Part shown: positions 24,503-32,649 of the stretch, piece after piece | Numbering within the stretch: the stretch's first letter is position 1 | Layout of the letters: every line of letters begins with the position of its first letter | NCBI RefSeq assembly: GCF_900101625.1 | Contig: NZ_FMYZ01000024.1 | Span: 1 to 36,210 of the forward strand | DNA length: 36,210 nucleotides | DNA from: Cupriavidus sp. YR651 | GTDB lineage: Bacteria > Pseudomonadota > Gammaproteobacteria > Burkholderiales > Burkholderiaceae | Direction: 5' to 3' | Notes under the pieces: model-generated | What the model was told of the DNA's origin: nothing | The model's database searches: none | What the model saw: the letters and a program-made list of their open reading frames with translations, nothing else | Position numbers and translations under genes: made by a program

Positions 24503-25408
24503 TTACTCCTTATTTGCCGTCGTTGCGCCAATGTCCAGCGCGGCGTGAGTCAAGCTTTGTTTGCCGGAGTCGACGAACTGATCAATCACCCTCTTGAACA
24601 GACCTGGCTCGACCCGCGAGAAATGCACGACACTGTTCGCCTGGCTGGGTTTGGCGACCTTCAGGAACGCGTTGTAATCGAGAGCGATCGGCGAGGTTCG
24701 AACTTGTGTTATCCAACGTTGAAAGTCCTCTTCGCTCGTTGCGTGGGCGGTAAAGTGCATATCCGAGAATCCGGGGCCGCTGAAATTGCCAGATATGCCC
24801 CGGTAATCGCCCTTCTCATTTGCAACCAGATGCAACTTCGTGCGCATTCCCGCCATGGCGTAAACCTGGCCACCTAATTGAGGGATGAAGAAGGTATTCA
24901 TCGTAGAGTTGGACGTGATGCTGAACGCTACCTGGCGGTTCTCGGGGAACGCCAGTTCGTTGACGGTAGCGATACCGAAGTCTGGATAGATGAAGACCCA
25001 TTTCCAGTCGGTGGCGATGACTTCGACGCGGATGGGCTCGCCGCCCATATCCAGCGGCCTGTATGGATCCAGCTTGTGCGTTGACCTCAATACAATCCCC
25101 GCAAGTATTGCAATGATGATCAGCGGGACACCCCAAACCACAATCTCAATACCTGTCGAGTGTGCCCAATCGGGCGTGTATTTGGCCTGAAGGTTGCCGG
25201 CCCGATATTTCCAAGCAAAGATAAAAGTCAACCCAATGGCTGGGATGACGACGAACAGCATCAGTCCGATGCAGGTGACTATGAGGTCACGCTCGGCCAG
25301 TCCGACGCTCCCCTTGGTGTTGAACAGCACCCAACTACAGCCGTTGAGGCTAGCTAGCGCCAGTGCCGTGAGCGCGTAGCGAAAGTACGTCCTGCAGATA
25401 TCTCTCAT
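24503..25408 (-). CDS. cyoA: Cytochrome bo3 ubiquinol oxidase subunit II (lipoprotein)
   Basis: About 301 residues from the ATG at 25408. A signal peptide ends in a lipobox, LNGC with C24 as the lipidated cysteine. Two membrane helices follow, then the periplasmic cupredoxin-like domain (DWKWVFIYPDFGIATVNELAFP, NSTMNTFFIPQLGGQVYAMAGM) that, as in E. coli, lacks the CuA ligands. First gene of cyoABCDE. A longer frame to 25564 reads through a ten-base C-run and is not the likely start. The upstream region is shared with the divergent MocR gene. Confidence 0.95.
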   Translation of the reverse strand: MRDICRTYFRYALTALALASLNGCSWVLFNTKGSVGLAERDLIVTCIGLMLFVVIPAIGLTFIFAWKYRAGNLQAKYTPDWAHSTGIEIVVWGVPLIIIAILAGIVLRSTHKLDPYRPLDMGGEPIRVEVIATDWKWVFIYPDFGIATVNELAFPENRQVAFSITSNSTMNTFFIPQLGGQVYAMAGMRTKLHLVANEKGDYRGISGNFSGPGFSDMHFTAHATSEEDFQRWITQVRTSPIALDYNAFLKVAKPSQANSVVHFSRVEPGLFKRVIDQFVDSGKQSLTHAALDIGATTANKE

Positions 25409-25446
25409 GCTATGACCTTGCTTCGACGAGTCGACTCGAAAAGATT

Positions 25447-25456
25447 GGGGGGGGGG
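25447..25456. repeat. Ten-base G homopolymer in the cyoA-MocR intergenic region
   Basis: G10 on the plus strand (C10 toward cyoA), 39 bases before the cyoA ATG. Tracts of this length are prone to slipped-strand length change and here would alter the cyoA leader or promoter spacing. Confidence 0.7.
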
Positions 25457-25533
25457 TAATTGAGCCGGGCGCGCAACCCTAGAAGTGGGCTCCCCCAAGC
25501 GACTTGCCGGTAGCCAGGCCCACAGCCTTGAAG

Positions 25534-25618
25534 ATCCATACATATTCATCATCAATCCATACACTAGTCTTGAGATTTCATATTGCCTGCGTTATTGTAT
25601 GGCAATATTGATTGTATG
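25534..25618. promoter_or_regulatory. Two direct-repeat pairs between cyoA and the MocR gene
   Basis: ATCCATACA at 25534-25542 and 25555-25563 is a perfect direct repeat with a 21-bp step. ATTGTATG at 25594-25601 and 25611-25618 is a second pair, in the opposite sense, with a 17-bp step. TGTATGGAT (the complement of the first) is a variant of the TGTATGTAT box. The pairs lie 25-110 bases upstream of the MocR start and 125-210 bases upstream of cyoA. MocR regulators commonly bind such direct repeats. Confidence 0.6.
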
Positions 25619-25642
25619 CAAATCTGAAATTGTCTGGATCAC

Positions 25643-27061
25643 ATGTCCGCTGCCAAGAGACCTCGTAGCTCGAACCTGTCCTGGGTCCATCCGTTGGAAA
25701 GTGGGGCAGGGCCGCGCTACATGCAGATTGCGCGGCAAATTGCAGGCGCCGTCGAAGGCGGCGTATTGCGGCCGGGCGATCGGCTGCCGCCACAGCGCGA
25801 GTTAGCACAGTTGTTGAAAGTGGACCTTACGACCGTAACGCGGGCTTACTCGGAGATCCGACTTCTTGGATTACTTGACGCACAGGGTTCGGGAGGCTCG
25901 TACATCACCTCTCGGATATCGACAGTCGAACCTGCCGACGGAGCGATTGACGTGAGCATGAATGCTCCTCCATTGCTAGCCGGCCCCCTTCCGGTGCGGC
26001 TGCAGCGCGCTGCCAGTACGCATGTGGCATACCGCGCAAGCGAAGACGTTCTTATGAGCTATCAGGTAGGCGCGGGCACCAAGGCTGATCGAGATGCCGG
26101 AGCCTTGTGGCTCAAACCAATGCTCGGCAGAGTTGACGGCCAACAGATTATTGTCTGCCCGGGCGCTCAGTCGGCCCTTGCCGCACTACTCCTGACACAG
26201 ACGCGGGAGGGGGACACAGTCGTCGCTGAACCGCTGACTTACCCGGGATTCCTCGCAGCTGCGCGGCTGTTTCGCCGCAACGTCGCTCCAGTAGTTTCGG
26301 ATGCGCAGGGAATGCGCCCAGATGCACTGGAAGCGGCGTGTATCAAGCATCGTCCTGGTCTGATCTACTTAACGCCAACGATCAAGAATCCGACGGCCAC
26401 TACCATGACCGAACAGCGTCGTCGGGACATCTACGCAATTGCTACCCGATACGGAGTCGGCATTGTCGAGGACGATCCGTATTGGTTGTTAGCCGGCGAT
26501 GCGCCTCCGCCAATCGCCACGCTGATGGGGCGCAGCAGGGGTTCACCCGTTTTCTATATTTCGACCTTGTCGAAGTGCTTGTCGCCGGGGCTGCGTACAG
26601 CGTATCTTGTCATGCCGCCATCAAGGCCGATCGCGCCAGTACTTGACGCACTACGGTGCATGGTTTTGATGCCAGCCGGTTGGATGACAGCGATGGCGAC
26701 CCAATGGATTCAAAGTGGAGGAGCCCTCAAACTACTCGGTGCGATTCGCGAGGAACTTGCCGCTCGTCAGCATTTGGCAGCGTCGATCTTGCCGGAGGCT
26801 GCAGTGGGGCACCCCTACGGCCTGCACCGCTGGTTGCCGCTGCCGTCGTCTTGGGATCAGTTCCGACTGGTGCAATTCGCTCGAGAACAGGGGCTGGATG
26901 TGACGGCCTCATACGCGTTTGCCGTGAGCGAAACTGTTCCGAATGCGGTGCGCATTTCGCTTGGAGGCGCAGTGGAGCGAGTAGTGCTTGATGCGGGACT
27001 CCGAAGGCTTGCGGCCATGTGGTCCGATAGCGCACCTCAGCGATCCTTCAATGTGATGTAG
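25643..27061 (+). CDS. MocR-type PLP-binding regulator, divergent from cyoABCDE
   Basis: 472 residues. The N-terminal GntR winged helix (about 20-90) shows GAGPRYMQIA, GDRLPPQRELAQLL and the recognition helix DLTTVTRAYSEIR. A linker with VSMNAPP leads to the aminotransferase-like domain (about 125-460): TYPGF (199-203), TPTIKNPT, EDDPYW (276-281) and the PLP lysine K311 in STLSKCLSPGLRTAY. It resembles the regulator at 31210-32607 and the remnant at 18525, so the three form one paralogous group. From memory, MpaR-like regulators of Pseudomonas share this layout. It stands divergent to the cyo operon with operator-like repeats between, so control of the oxidase and of itself is likely. The effector is unknown. 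Confidence 0.9.
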   Translation: MSAAKRPRSSNLSWVHPLESGAGPRYMQIARQIAGAVEGGVLRPGDRLPPQRELAQLLKVDLTTVTRAYSEIRLLGLLDAQGSGGSYITSRISTVEPADGAIDVSMNAPPLLAGPLPVRLQRAASTHVAYRASEDVLMSYQVGAGTKADRDAGALWLKPMLGRVDGQQIIVCPGAQSALAALLLTQTREGDTVVAEPLTYPGFLAAARLFRRNVAPVVSDAQGMRPDALEAACIKHRPGLIYLTPTIKNPTATTMTEQRRRDIYAIATRYGVGIVEDDPYWLLAGDAPPPIATLMGRSRGSPVFYISTLSKCLSPGLRTAYLVMPPSRPIAPVLDALRCMVLMPAGWMTAMATQWIQSGGALKLLGAIREELAARQHLAASILPEAAVGHPYGLHRWLPLPSSWDQFRLVQFAREQGLDVTASYAFAVSETVPNAVRISLGGAVERVVLDAGLRRLAAMWSDSAPQRSFNVM

Positions 27062-27449
27062 TGTAAGTTGGGGGAGCAGCCCCGCGAGCCAACATACAGA
27101 AGCTGGTCCGTGCACTTGGTATTCCAGTGTCACTGAGCGTTGATACTGGGCTCACACCGAGTCAATCGTCTGCCAACCTCTTATTCGATCAGATTCGGAA
27201 CCTGGGCACGCGCAGGGTCAGCTAGACGACCCTCGTGCCTAGTGCCGCGGCACAGGGGATGAGTGATAGCCTGATATCGTTGCGACGTGCCATCAATGGG
27301 GAACCAGTGGATCTCGACGCGGACCCCGCCGTGCGAGGTGCACGGAGCTTCGATTTCCTGTTCAAGGTCACATCGCATAGGGCGTTTAAGACGGCGCTCT
27401 TGCCTAAGGCTGGCACGGCAGCTCGACTGAATGGCGACGTCCTCCTCAA
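27062..27449. other. Gene-poor stretch after the MocR gene
   Basis: No recognisable gene. The minus-strand frame continuing from the cysteine synthase remnant stays open here, but its text no longer resembles that family. Confidence 0.45.
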
Positions 27450-27840
27450 GTGGCGGTCGCTATTCCGGCAGGAATCCTTCAACCGTCGGACATGCATATC
27501 GACATCGGTTGGGTTCTCGAACTGTTGTGGCATACATGCGCCTGGCGTGGATGCCACATTTTCTTCGGCGCGCGCGATTGACCCCTTCATGCCCTTTTCG
27601 CGCGGTGTGAGGTCAAAAGTGGCGCCATAAGCGAGCATCGGGCGGGATCGTTCTATCGACATGCTGTCTGGCATCACCAGTATTAGCTTGTAGCCCTTGA
27701 CTGCAGCCACCATCGCTAGTCCGATGCCGGTGTTGCCGGATATGGGCTCGACAATCGTGCCACTGGGACGCAGCACACCACGGCGTTCGGCGTCTTCTAC
27801 CACTGATGGATACTTTGCACCTTCATGGTGATCTCCGTAG
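27450..27840 (-). pseudogene. Cysteine synthase (O-acetylserine sulfhydrylase) internal fragment
   Basis: The middle of a CysK/CysM-type enzyme: DAERRGVLRP, the substrate loop IVEPISGNTGIGLAMVAA, GYKLILVMPDSMSIER, GMKGSIARAEE and MPQQFENPTD. The N-terminal segment with the PLP lysine and the C-terminal half (with GTGGT) are absent; flanking in-frame text is unrelated. The containing open frame spans 27222-27899, and its first codons overlap the 3' end of argD. It cannot be an active enzyme, but it indicates that a cysteine synthase once stood in this sulfur/PLP gene set. Confidence 0.8.
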
Positions 27841-27870
27841 TCCGACGCGGACCGCCCGGTCGGCCAGGAT

Positions 27871-29085
27871 TTAATGTGCGCTGTCCTCCGATCGCACATT
27901 CCCAGCCAAAAGTGATTTCTCCAGGGCTGCGCTAGCGGCGCCGATACAACTCACTGCCCCAGCGACTTCAGCTTCCGAAACGGTCAACGGTGGCAGCAGA
28001 CGAACAACATTGTCCGCAGCCGGTACGCAGAGAAGCTTTTCGGCTGTGAATTGCCTGATGACCTCGGAGACAGGGATGTTGCATTTGAGTCCGAGTAACA
28101 ATCCGCTCCCTCTCACCTCGTTGAACAGTTTGGGGTGGTTAGCTACGATCTCGCGTAGCTGACCGATCAGGACGGCACTGGTCTGCTGGACTCTCTCGAG
28201 AAATCCAGGGGAAAGAATGATACTAAGTACTTCGCTTGCAACTGCCATTGCGAGCGGATTGCCCCCAAACGTACTTCCGTGGCTGCCTGAGGTCATCGCT
28301 GAACCTACTTGCTCCGTCGCAAGACAAGCACCGACAGGAAAACCGGCGCCAAGCCCTTTTGCCGTCGCAAGAAGGTCTGGCAAAACGCCTTCCGCTTCGT
28401 AGGCGAAGAAGGTGCCAGTGCGGCCAATGCCAGTCTGAACTTCGTCCAGCATCAAGAGAATGCCATTTTCATCACATAGCTCGCGGAGATAGCGAAGTTC
28501 ACCCGGGGGAAGGGAGCGAATCCCACTTTCCCCCTGAACAGGCTCCACGAGAATTCCAGCGGTTTCCTCGCTTATCACTCGTTCGAGCGCCTCTCTGTCG
28601 CCGAGAGGAACGTGGTCGAAACCTGGAGCCTTGGGACCAAAGCCCTCCAGATACTCTGCTCGACCGGTCGCTGCGAGGGCGCCTAGCGTCCGCCCGTGGA
28701 ACGCTCCTTCGAAGGTGACGATCCGATAGCGATTCGGCGAACCGTTCTTGTACTGAAAGCGTCGGGCTGCCTTGATGGCAAGTTCAATGGCCTCAGCTCC
28801 AGAGTTCGTGAAGAAGACGCTGTCTGCAAAGCTGGCCTCGCAGAGCATCTCTGCGAGCCTCTCCTGAACAGGAATGGTGTAGAGATTTGATACATGCCAG
28901 AGCTTTTCCGCTTGCGTAAGGAGGGCTTTCTTCAGGCGGTCGTTGTTGTGCCCAAGCGCATTAACTGCAACCCCAGAAGCAAAGTCCAGGTAGGCGTGGC
29001 CGTCCTCGGTGTATAGCCAGGATCCTTCTCCGCGCGCGAAAGCAAGCGAAGACCGATTGTAGGTGGGGAACAGACGTGATGACAT
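27871..29085 (-). CDS. argD: Acetylornithine aminotransferase (class III)
   Basis: PLP enzyme transferring an amino group from glutamate to N-acetylglutamate semialdehyde in arginine synthesis; many ArgD proteins also serve in lysine synthesis. 404 residues with FFTNSGAEAIELAIKAAR, GAFHGRT, VEPVQGESG, LMLDEVQTGIGRTG with D214, and K243 in TAKGLGAGFPVG. No clear ribosome site precedes the ATG. It follows serC by 80 bases on the same strand and is probably co-transcribed. It is not in an arg operon here, so it is likely an accessory isoenzyme. Confidence 0.9.
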   Translation of the reverse strand: MSSRLFPTYNRSSLAFARGEGSWLYTEDGHAYLDFASGVAVNALGHNNDRLKKALLTQAEKLWHVSNLYTIPVQERLAEMLCEASFADSVFFTNSGAEAIELAIKAARRFQYKNGSPNRYRIVTFEGAFHGRTLGALAATGRAEYLEGFGPKAPGFDHVPLGDREALERVISEETAGILVEPVQGESGIRSLPPGELRYLRELCDENGILLMLDEVQTGIGRTGTFFAYEAEGVLPDLLATAKGLGAGFPVGACLATEQVGSAMTSGSHGSTFGGNPLAMAVASEVLSIILSPGFLERVQQTSAVLIGQLREIVANHPKLFNEVRGSGLLLGLKCNIPVSEVIRQFTAEKLLCVPAADNVVRLLPPLTVSEAEVAGAVSCIGAASAALEKSLLAGNVRSEDSAH

Positions 29086-29165
29086 TGCTTGGGGGTAGAG
29101 GGACGTTTAGGGGGCGGGTAATCGAGGGTAGTGGCAGGGAGATGCTCGCGTATGTAGTATCTGGC

Positions 29166-30269
29166 CTAAGCCTTGCGTTCAAACTCTTTCATGAAGTCAA
29201 CGAGAGTAGCGACGCCCTCTAAAGGCATTGCGTTGTAGAGGCTTGCGCGAATTCCGCCTACCTTCTTATGTCCTTTGAGGTATACGAGGTCAATATCGCG
29301 AGCTTTTTCGAGGAACAGCTCTTCTAGGGATCTGTCGTGAAAATGAAATGGAACGTTTAGCCGTGAACGGTATGACTTATCGATGTGGTTGTAGTAAAGG
29401 CTGCTCTTGTCAATGCAATCGTAGATGAGTGAAGACTTAACCTCACTATTTGCATGCATTGCGCTTACTCCACCTTGATCGCGGATCCATTCGAATACGA
29501 GACCAGCGATGTAAATGCCGTATGTTGGCGGCGTGTTATACATCGAGCCATGTTCGGATACCAGGCGCCAGTCAAAGGCAGAAGGGCAGTAAGGGTGCGC
29601 GTGACCAAGCAAGTCCCTGCGCACGATGACCACAGTCACACCGGCAGGGCCGATATTCTTTTGAGCGCCAGCGTAGAGAGCGGCAACGTGCGTGAAGTCC
29701 ACAGGCGCAGACAGAATATTGCTAGAAGCGTCGACAACAATAGGGCTTGAGTTGTATTTCGCTATTGGGTCGAGATCCAGGATCTCAACCCCTTCGATTG
29801 TCTCGTTCGAACAGACGTGAAGGTAGGATGCACTCTTAGAGAAGGTGCTTGCTGTAATATTTAACTGGCTAAGCGGAGCCCTACCGTCTAGGTGTACCGC
29901 GCGGTTAGTCCTTCCGTACTTCATCGCCTCCTGCTCGGTTTTCTCTGACCACGTACCACTGACGATGAAGTCTGCTTCCGGCCGACTCCGATCAGCCAGG
30001 CTCATCAGATTAAGGGGAACAATGCTGTTCTGAGCGATGCCTCCTCCTTGCATGAAGAGGATGTCATGAGATTGTGGTACGTTCAGAAGGTCGCGCAGGG
30101 TTTCACGTGCACATTCAATAATTTCGGAAAAATGGGCACTTCGATGGCTTATCTCCATCGGACCAACCCCTATGCCCCTGTAGGACAGCATCTGAGATGC
30201 AGCGACCTCCAAAACCTCTGTCGGCAACATGGCGGGACCAGCAGAGAAGTTATAAGCGCGACGAGCCAT
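29166..30269 (-). CDS. serC: Phosphoserine aminotransferase
   Basis: PLP enzyme converting 3-phosphohydroxypyruvate to phosphoserine; also acts in PLP biosynthesis (as PdxF). 367 residues from the ATG at 30269, where MARRAYNFSAGPAMLP begins as in the family; the open frame upstream to 30497 is unrelated. Visible motifs are ISHRSAHF, MQGGGIAQ, YLHVCSNETIEGVEI, VVDASSNILS, the PLP lysine K204 in GAQKNIGPAGVT, and YNTPPTYGIY. The C-terminal part has RSRLNVPF and VGGIRASLYNAMP. First gene of a serC-argD pair. The usual neighbours (pheA, hisC2, tyrA) are absent, so it appears to be an extra copy. Confidence 0.92.
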   Translation of the reverse strand: MARRAYNFSAGPAMLPTEVLEVAASQMLSYRGIGVGPMEISHRSAHFSEIIECARETLRDLLNVPQSHDILFMQGGGIAQNSIVPLNLMSLADRSRPEADFIVSGTWSEKTEQEAMKYGRTNRAVHLDGRAPLSQLNITASTFSKSASYLHVCSNETIEGVEILDLDPIAKYNSSPIVVDASSNILSAPVDFTHVAALYAGAQKNIGPAGVTVVIVRRDLLGHAHPYCPSAFDWRLVSEHGSMYNTPPTYGIYIAGLVFEWIRDQGGVSAMHANSEVKSSLIYDCIDKSSLYYNHIDKSYRSRLNVPFHFHDRSLEELFLEKARDIDLVYLKGHKKVGGIRASLYNAMPLEGVATLVDFMKEFERKA

Positions 30270-30577
30270 ACTAAATACTTGAGAGCAATCTTTTGTTAGG
30301 CGAGGCCTTGCCCGTCTGCGTGCTACGACAGGGGATGCGATGTTGACAGCCCTAGGCTCTCGGCCGTTTTGCGAGCATGTCGATTCAGTCTGATGTCGCC
30401 AAGAGTATCCAGCAGCCTTCGCGGTGAGAAGGCTCAGTCGATCTGGCTCGGACCATATCAGTTGAAGATGCTTTCGGCTGGTGGGACAAGGAAGCACTGA
30501 TATTTGGATCTTCGGTACCCAATTGAATTGACTGCGAACCGTCGGTCAGTGACGAAAGCCAGCACCGGACGTGAGGA
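30270..30577. other. Upstream region of serC
   Basis: No gene recognised. The minus-strand frame continues from the malic-enzyme fragment with unrelated residues before it ends at 30458. The serC promoter should lie here, but no clear -35/-10 pair was found. Confidence 0.4.
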
Positions 30578-30880
30578 GTCGATGTAGCGCAGGTGGGCTG
30601 CCGTGGTGCTGACGGTGCCGCAGATCATGCCGTTAGCCTCGTGCTTCTTGAGCATCATCGCGCCGATCGCCGTGGTGCCGCGGCGCATTTCCAGCGTGGT
30701 CTACTGAGGTGTGATGCGCTCGAGCGCCATCATGCGGTAGGTGTACAAATAATCGCGGAAACGCTCGCCGTGCTCGGGGTTCACTACGGTGAAGTCCACG
30801 TCCACGCGCAGGCCGAAGCGTTCGATGTGGTGTGCCAGCATGGCTGGACGGCTGACCAGGATCGGGTTGGCAAGTTTGTC
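30578..30880 (-). pseudogene. Malic enzyme phosphotransacetylase-domain fragment
   Basis: Text of the C-terminal domain of long NADP-malic enzymes: ANPILVSRPAMLAHHIERFGL, NPEHGERFRDYLYTYRMM, ITPQ, then an in-frame TAG, then TTLEMRRGTTAIGAMML, ANGMICGTVSTTAAHLRYID. Both ends stop abruptly. It is G+C-rich like the flanks. Same strand and same family as the maeB gene at the left edge, whose own C-terminus is outside the window. Confidence 0.85.
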
Positions 30881-31209
30881 CCCCAAGGGTGAGGGAGCTA
30901 GCGCTCGCAATTTTGGGGTGATAGTGACCCCTTGACTTCCGCTTGTGACTTAGTCAGCGGGAGGGTGCTTCGAATCGCTATCCTCCCTGCCGTACGGCAA
31001 GGGGTCTGACCCGTTCCCTTCTAAGGTAGTGAGTTAAACTGCACCCGCACGGTGTCAGTTTTCCGCAAAATAGACCATATCAGCACTGAGAGGGAAATCA
31101 GCACGTGAAACAAATTATCTCCGCCTCAATTCGGGGGGCGAGGAGAGGCACAACCAGCTGATCGGCTACGACGGAGAAGGAAGCTCAGTCCCAACATTCA
31201 AAATGCCAC
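30881..31209. other. Non-coding stretch between the malic-enzyme fragment and MocR
   Basis: No gene seen. It contains a perfect 12-bp palindrome TGCCGTACGGCA (30988-30999) next to GGGGTCTGACCC-like text, and is a likely junction of rearranged pieces. Confidence 0.4.
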
Positions 31210-32607
31210 CTAGACGACCATCGAGGACATGGCAGGCTGTTCGGCCAAGAGGTCAGCCACAATCTGGAGACTCTTGCGTAGATCTTCGCGTGTGCCCGGA
31301 GCGCCTAGACTTAGCCGTATGGCTTCGGGTGGGGCATCTATGGCAAATGCATCACTTCCCACGACGCCAACTCCGAGAAATCGCAGGCGTGCCGCGAATT
31401 CAGCGCGAGTCCACGGTGCGGGAATCGGCAACCACAGGTGAAAGCCCTCAGGGTTTGCCACGTATGCATTTGACGGCAGCAGCGATCTAGCAATCGCCTG
31501 GCGGAAGGCCGTTTCATTTCGGATGGCGCTGACGACAGCGTCTGCCGTGCCATTTTGGATCCACCGTGATGCTATGGCAGCTGTGAGTGGGGAAGCGACA
31601 GACGTAACGGAACGTATGGCTCCAGCTAGGCGCGTCGCAGCGCGAGCATCCGGGGGGATGACGTAGGCTATCCGAAGTGCTGGCGACAGGCATTTGGCTA
31701 GTCCGGCAATGTAGTACACCATTTCGGGAGCCAAGGCTGCGAGTGGCATTGCCGGATGTCGCTGCAATATGCCATAGGCATCATCCTCAATAATCGGAAC
31801 GCCATGTTTGCGGGCTACTGCCACAATTGACTCTCGTCGTTCGATTGGCATCGTCGCAGTTGTCGGGTTGTGTAGCGTTGGGGTGCAATAAAGAGCCTTT
31901 GGCTTGTGAGTCTGGCACGCGGCATCAAATTCCTCGGGTATCAGCCCGTTCTCATCCATTCCAATTGAGATCAGGCGAATTCTCAGGTGCGCAGCGAGAG
32001 ACCGAAAGCCAGGGTAGGTGAGTGCTTCGGCGCAGATGCAATCTCCAGGCGCAGCTAGCAAGCCAGCGACAGCGAGGAGCGCACCCTGAGTGCCAGGGCA
32101 AACCATCACACGATCAGCGGACGCCGTCGGAATCCTGGGCGACAACCAGAGCGCTCCTGCTGCTCGGTCCGCGGCAGTGCCACCCGCCTCCTGATATCTG
32201 AGGAGTAATTCAAGTCCGCCAGTTGCTTCGAGACTAGAAATCCCGCTCCACATACGGGCGACAAGGCCGGCGTCATCAAAACGAGGAGGCAGGTTCATGC
32301 TCATATCAATAACGCCAGTCGAGGCGGGCTGTTCGCTCACCTGCGACTTTGGGCGAACATAGGTCCCTTGGCCGACGCGGCCTTCCACCAGCCCACGACG
32401 GCGTGCTTCCGCGTATGCGCGGCTGACAGTTGTGAAGTCAATCCCTAGCGCGTCCGCAAGGCTGCGTTGTGGCGGGAGGCGAGTACCTGCTGATAGTGCT
32501 CCTGACAAAATATCTGACGCTAGCGCGTCTGCAATCGCCAAGTAAACGGGACCATCGGACTTTCTGACCACCGGCGCCCAGGAACCGCGCTCCGTAATCC
32601 TTGCCAT
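31210..32607 (-). CDS. MocR-type PLP-binding regulator
   Basis: 465 residues from the ATG at 32607, chosen because AGGAGG (32614-32619) lies six bases upstream; a GTG three bases earlier would be too close. The winged helix (about 15-90) shows GPVYLAIADALASDI, GTRLPPQRSLADAL and FTTVSRAYAEARRRGL. IDMSMNLPP follows, then the aminotransferase-like domain with ALTYPGF, CTPTLHNPTTA, EDDAYG and the PLP lysine of GLAKCLSPALRIAY (about residue 305). It is a paralogue of the regulator at 25643. No intact target gene adjoins it: downstream is the serC region beyond a fragment, upstream is decayed DNA. AGGGAT repeats before the start suggest autoregulation. Confidence 0.9.
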   Translation of the reverse strand: MARITERGSWAPVVRKSDGPVYLAIADALASDILSGALSAGTRLPPQRSLADALGIDFTTVSRAYAEARRRGLVEGRVGQGTYVRPKSQVSEQPASTGVIDMSMNLPPRFDDAGLVARMWSGISSLEATGGLELLLRYQEAGGTAADRAAGALWLSPRIPTASADRVMVCPGTQGALLAVAGLLAAPGDCICAEALTYPGFRSLAAHLRIRLISIGMDENGLIPEEFDAACQTHKPKALYCTPTLHNPTTATMPIERRESIVAVARKHGVPIIEDDAYGILQRHPAMPLAALAPEMVYYIAGLAKCLSPALRIAYVIPPDARAATRLAGAIRSVTSVASPLTAAIASRWIQNGTADAVVSAIRNETAFRQAIARSLLPSNAYVANPEGFHLWLPIPAPWTRAEFAARLRFLGVGVVGSDAFAIDAPPEAIRLSLGAPGTREDLRKSLQIVADLLAEQPAMSSMVV

Positions 32608-32610
32608 CAC

Positions 32611-32649
32611 ATCCCTCCTAGATCTTAATGTAGGGATATTGTAAGGGAT
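32611..32649. promoter_or_regulatory. AGGGAT repeats before the MocR gene
   Basis: ATCCCT (32611-32616) is inverted relative to AGGGAT at 32632-32637 and at 32644-32649. The first pair is 21 bp apart and the second 12 bp. It differs from the TGTATGTAT boxes, which suggests this regulator has its own site. It overlaps the ribosome site. Confidence 0.4.

Noticed and set aside
24496..24531. Longer N-terminus for cyoB
   Set aside because: It would overlap the end of cyoA, and the E. coli-like MFGKL start at 24495 restores exact family numbering.
30270..30497. 76-residue N-terminal extension of serC
   Set aside because: The family start MARRAYNFSAGP lies at 30269; the upstream codons are unlike any SerC.
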